DNA from: Simmondsia chinensis
Lineage: Eukaryota; Streptophyta; Magnoliopsida; Caryophyllales; Simmondsiaceae
Direction of reading: 5' to 3'
Assembly: GCA_018398585.1 (NCBI GenBank)
Contig: JAGTTD010000021.1
Coordinates: 642,501 to 706,500 of the forward strand
Length of the DNA stretch: 64,000 nucleotides
Shown here: positions 62,005-64,000 of the stretch, one piece after another
Numbering within the stretch: position 1 is the first letter of the stretch
Layout: each line of letters opens with the position of its first letter
Notes under the pieces: model-generated
What the model saw: the letters and a program-made list of their open reading frames with translations, nothing else
Told to the model about the DNA's origin: nothing
Databases searched by the model: none
Made by a program: the position numbers and the translations under genes

Positions 62005-64000
62005 TAGAAAAAGGTATGTTATAAAGGTTTGTTGGACAGGTGCTCATGGACGAGGAACAAATTAAAGCTAGATGGAGAGCCTATTTCTACGATCTGCTCA
62101 ACGATCAGGGGGCTACTGGGATATCACTAGATGATCTCTAAATATCCGGGGAGCACTAGAACCACTGGTATTGCAAGTGGATTACACCCGATGAAATGAA
62201 GGAAGCCTTGAAACATATGGGAAGAAATAAAACAGTTGGCCTAAATGGAATTCCCATAGAGGCATGGAAATGCCTTGGACAGAAGGACATCAGTTGGCTA
62301 ACTAAATTATTTAAACAAATCCTCTTGAGGAAAAAGATGTCTGACGAATGGAGGAAGAGTACATTGATCCCATCTATAAGAACAAAGGTGATTGCGCCAA
62401 CTATCGGGGTATTAAACTAATGTGCCACACTCTGAAGTTGTGGGAGCGGATTGTAGAGAGGAAATTACGGCAACACACAGAGGTTTCCGAGAAGTAATTC
62501 GGATTTATGCCCGGGAGATCTACAATAGAGGCCATCCACCTCCTAAGGAGGACGATAGAGCGATATAGGGAGAAAAAAAAGGATCTCTATATGGGTTTCA
62601 TTGATTTGAAGAAGGCATATAATACAGTGCCAAGGGAGGTCCTATGGAGGGTTTTGTATAGGAAATGCATCCCAGCGCCTTATATCCTGGTCATTAAAGA
62701 CATGTATGACGATGCATAAACTACTGTGCGTATAGTGGAAGGAGAGACAAAAGCCTTTCTGATAACAGTCGGGGTAAATCAGGGATCTGCCTTGAGTCCC
62801 TTCCTATTCATACTGGTTATGGATGAGCTCACAAGGCACGTCTAAGGAGATGTGCCTTGGTGCATACTTTTTGCAGATGACATAGTGTTGGTAAGGGAAT
62901 CTCGGGAAGAGGTAAACAAGAAGTTGGAATTGTGGAGAAGGGTATTGGAATCGAAGGGCCTACAAATCAGTAGATCCAAGACTGAGTGTGCGGAACTTAA
63001 GTTCGACCCCTCTACCATGCCTAGAGTAGCTGACATTAAGGTCGGATTTGAGACCATACAAAGAAAAGAGAGTTTTCTATACTTGGGTTCTATGGTGCAG
63101 AACAACAGCAAAGTGGACGAGGATGTGAACAACCAGATTAGAGTAAGCTGGCATAAATGGAGAATGGCGTCCACGGTACTTTGCGATAGAAGGATCCCAC
63201 TAAAGCTAAAGGGGAAATACTACAAGGCAGTAGTGAGACCGACTATATCCTATGGGGCAGAGTGTTGGCCGATGGAACAACATCATACACAGAAAATAAA
63301 AGTGGCGAAGATGAGGATGTTGCGGTAGATGTGTGGATATACATGGAAGGATAGGATCAGGAACGACGTCATAAAAGGCAAATTGGGCATCTCACCGATT
63401 GAGGACAAATTAAAAGAGCAACGTTTGACGTGGTTCGGGCATGTTAGGAGGAGACCTTCCACCGCCCCAGTTAGAAGATACGAACAGCTCCATACTACGC
63501 TAAGGAGGAAAGGAGAGGCAAGCCTAAGAAGAGATGTATGGAAACGATCCAACAAGACCTCACCCACCTAAACCTACGGGAGGAGATGGCCTTAGATAGA
63601 GCGGGGTGGAGTGCTAGCATAGGGGATAGCCAATGTAGCAGCTTAGAGTAGTGCTTCTTTTATGGTTGGCACTAGTGTTTCTAGTTGTCTTAACATCCTC
63701 TTCCGTCGCAGGTATTACAGCTCCTATTTGTTTATAGGTGTACTTGTATACTTGTGTACTTGCAGGCCTGCAGGGGTCTTCCTTGAGTTTTGCTTGGTAT
63801 CGCTTGGCTTGTGTTTTATTTGATTCTAATTCTATGTTGCTCTCATATTTTCAGGTTATATGCCTCCATGATGACACGTTCTTCAGGTTGGGGGTCCTCG
63901 GAAATAGCCTCTCTTCAAGGTAGCATCTTTAAGGGGTAAGGCTGCTTACAACCATCCCCCACCCTGCTTTTGCGGGAGCCTTCGTGGCACTGGGACTATT
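62005..64000 (+). pseudogene. RTE-clade LINE, degenerate, 5'-truncated, runs off the window
   Basis: Order of Pol remnants: EEQIKARWRAYFYDLL, MKEALKHMGRNKTVGLNGIP, WRKSTLIPS, FMPGRSTIEAIHLLRRTIER, MGFIDLKKAYNTVPREVLW, the catalytic LFADDIVLV (about 62867-62890), LESKGLQISRSKTE, RRIPLKLKGKYYKAVVRP, YGAECWPMEQHH, then [12 protein letters not shown] [14 protein letters not shown] and LTWFGHVRRRP. Stops or frame changes occur near 62140, 62390, 62494, 62718, 62843 and 63328. The 3' UTR (about 63570-63880) leads to the tail CAGGTTGGGGGTCCTCGG ... GGCACTGGGA at the window edge. This tail is shared with the SINEs of the window. The endonuclease domain is absent. Confidence 0.92.

Noticed and set aside
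61663..62007. 114-aa ORF as a gene
   Set aside because: The recognisable zf-RVT motif is in the neighbouring frame; the ORF is part of a dead L1 piece.

Overview
The window is nuclear DNA of a flowering plant, very probably a eudicot. Coding exons are split by AT-rich GT-AG introns, the two intact genes belong to plant-specific forms of eukaryotic families, and most of the rest is typical plant transposon debris (copia, RTE and L1 LINEs, CACTA, hAT/Mutator/Harbinger-like elements, TRIMs, Helitron ends). I cannot name the species.

Layout. 1-2191: a partial SINE, an AT-rich flank and the promoter/leader of gene 1. 2192-12328 (+): a complete 13-exon exportin-T gene (PAUSED/LOS1 type, 989 codons) whose introns carry repeats, including an antisense U2 snRNA-like tandem repeat. 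12465-15856: MITE/hAT/Mutator-like elements. 15893-19223 (+): a broken KDM3-type JmjC demethylase gene, hit by a copia LTR and an RTE tail. 19340-23385: non-autonomous DNA elements and SINE/RTE tails. 23806-24930 (-): a second, shorter JmjC copy in inverted orientation, inside a 260-bp direct repeat that also brackets a copia 3' end and an L1 3' end. 27281-32926: a CACTA element with 3-bp target duplication, a TnpA-like gene and a deleted TnpD-like gene. 33000-45400: LINE, copia, RTE and Helitron fragments, AT-rich diverged repeats, and a head-to-head SINE dimer. 46583-51039 (-): a complete 5-exon receptor-like cytoplasmic kinase (RIPK/PBL type, 448 aa). 51200-64000: foldback elements, four TRIM-like elements, a tRNA-type SINE, LTR fragments, L1 pieces and a degenerate RTE LINE that runs off the end.

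The most unusual content is a SINE family whose head is a nearly entire plant 5S rRNA (internal promoter region included) joined to the 3' tail of the RTE LINEs found in the same window. Six copies are visible. Two are bounded by long target-site duplications and have an unoccupied paralogous target elsewhere in the window; two others form a head-to-head dimer inside a single target duplication. The likely working relation is that 5S-type Pol III promoters drive the SINE RNA and RTE machinery recognises its tail; this is inference. The two single-copy genes do not appear functionally linked to each other.
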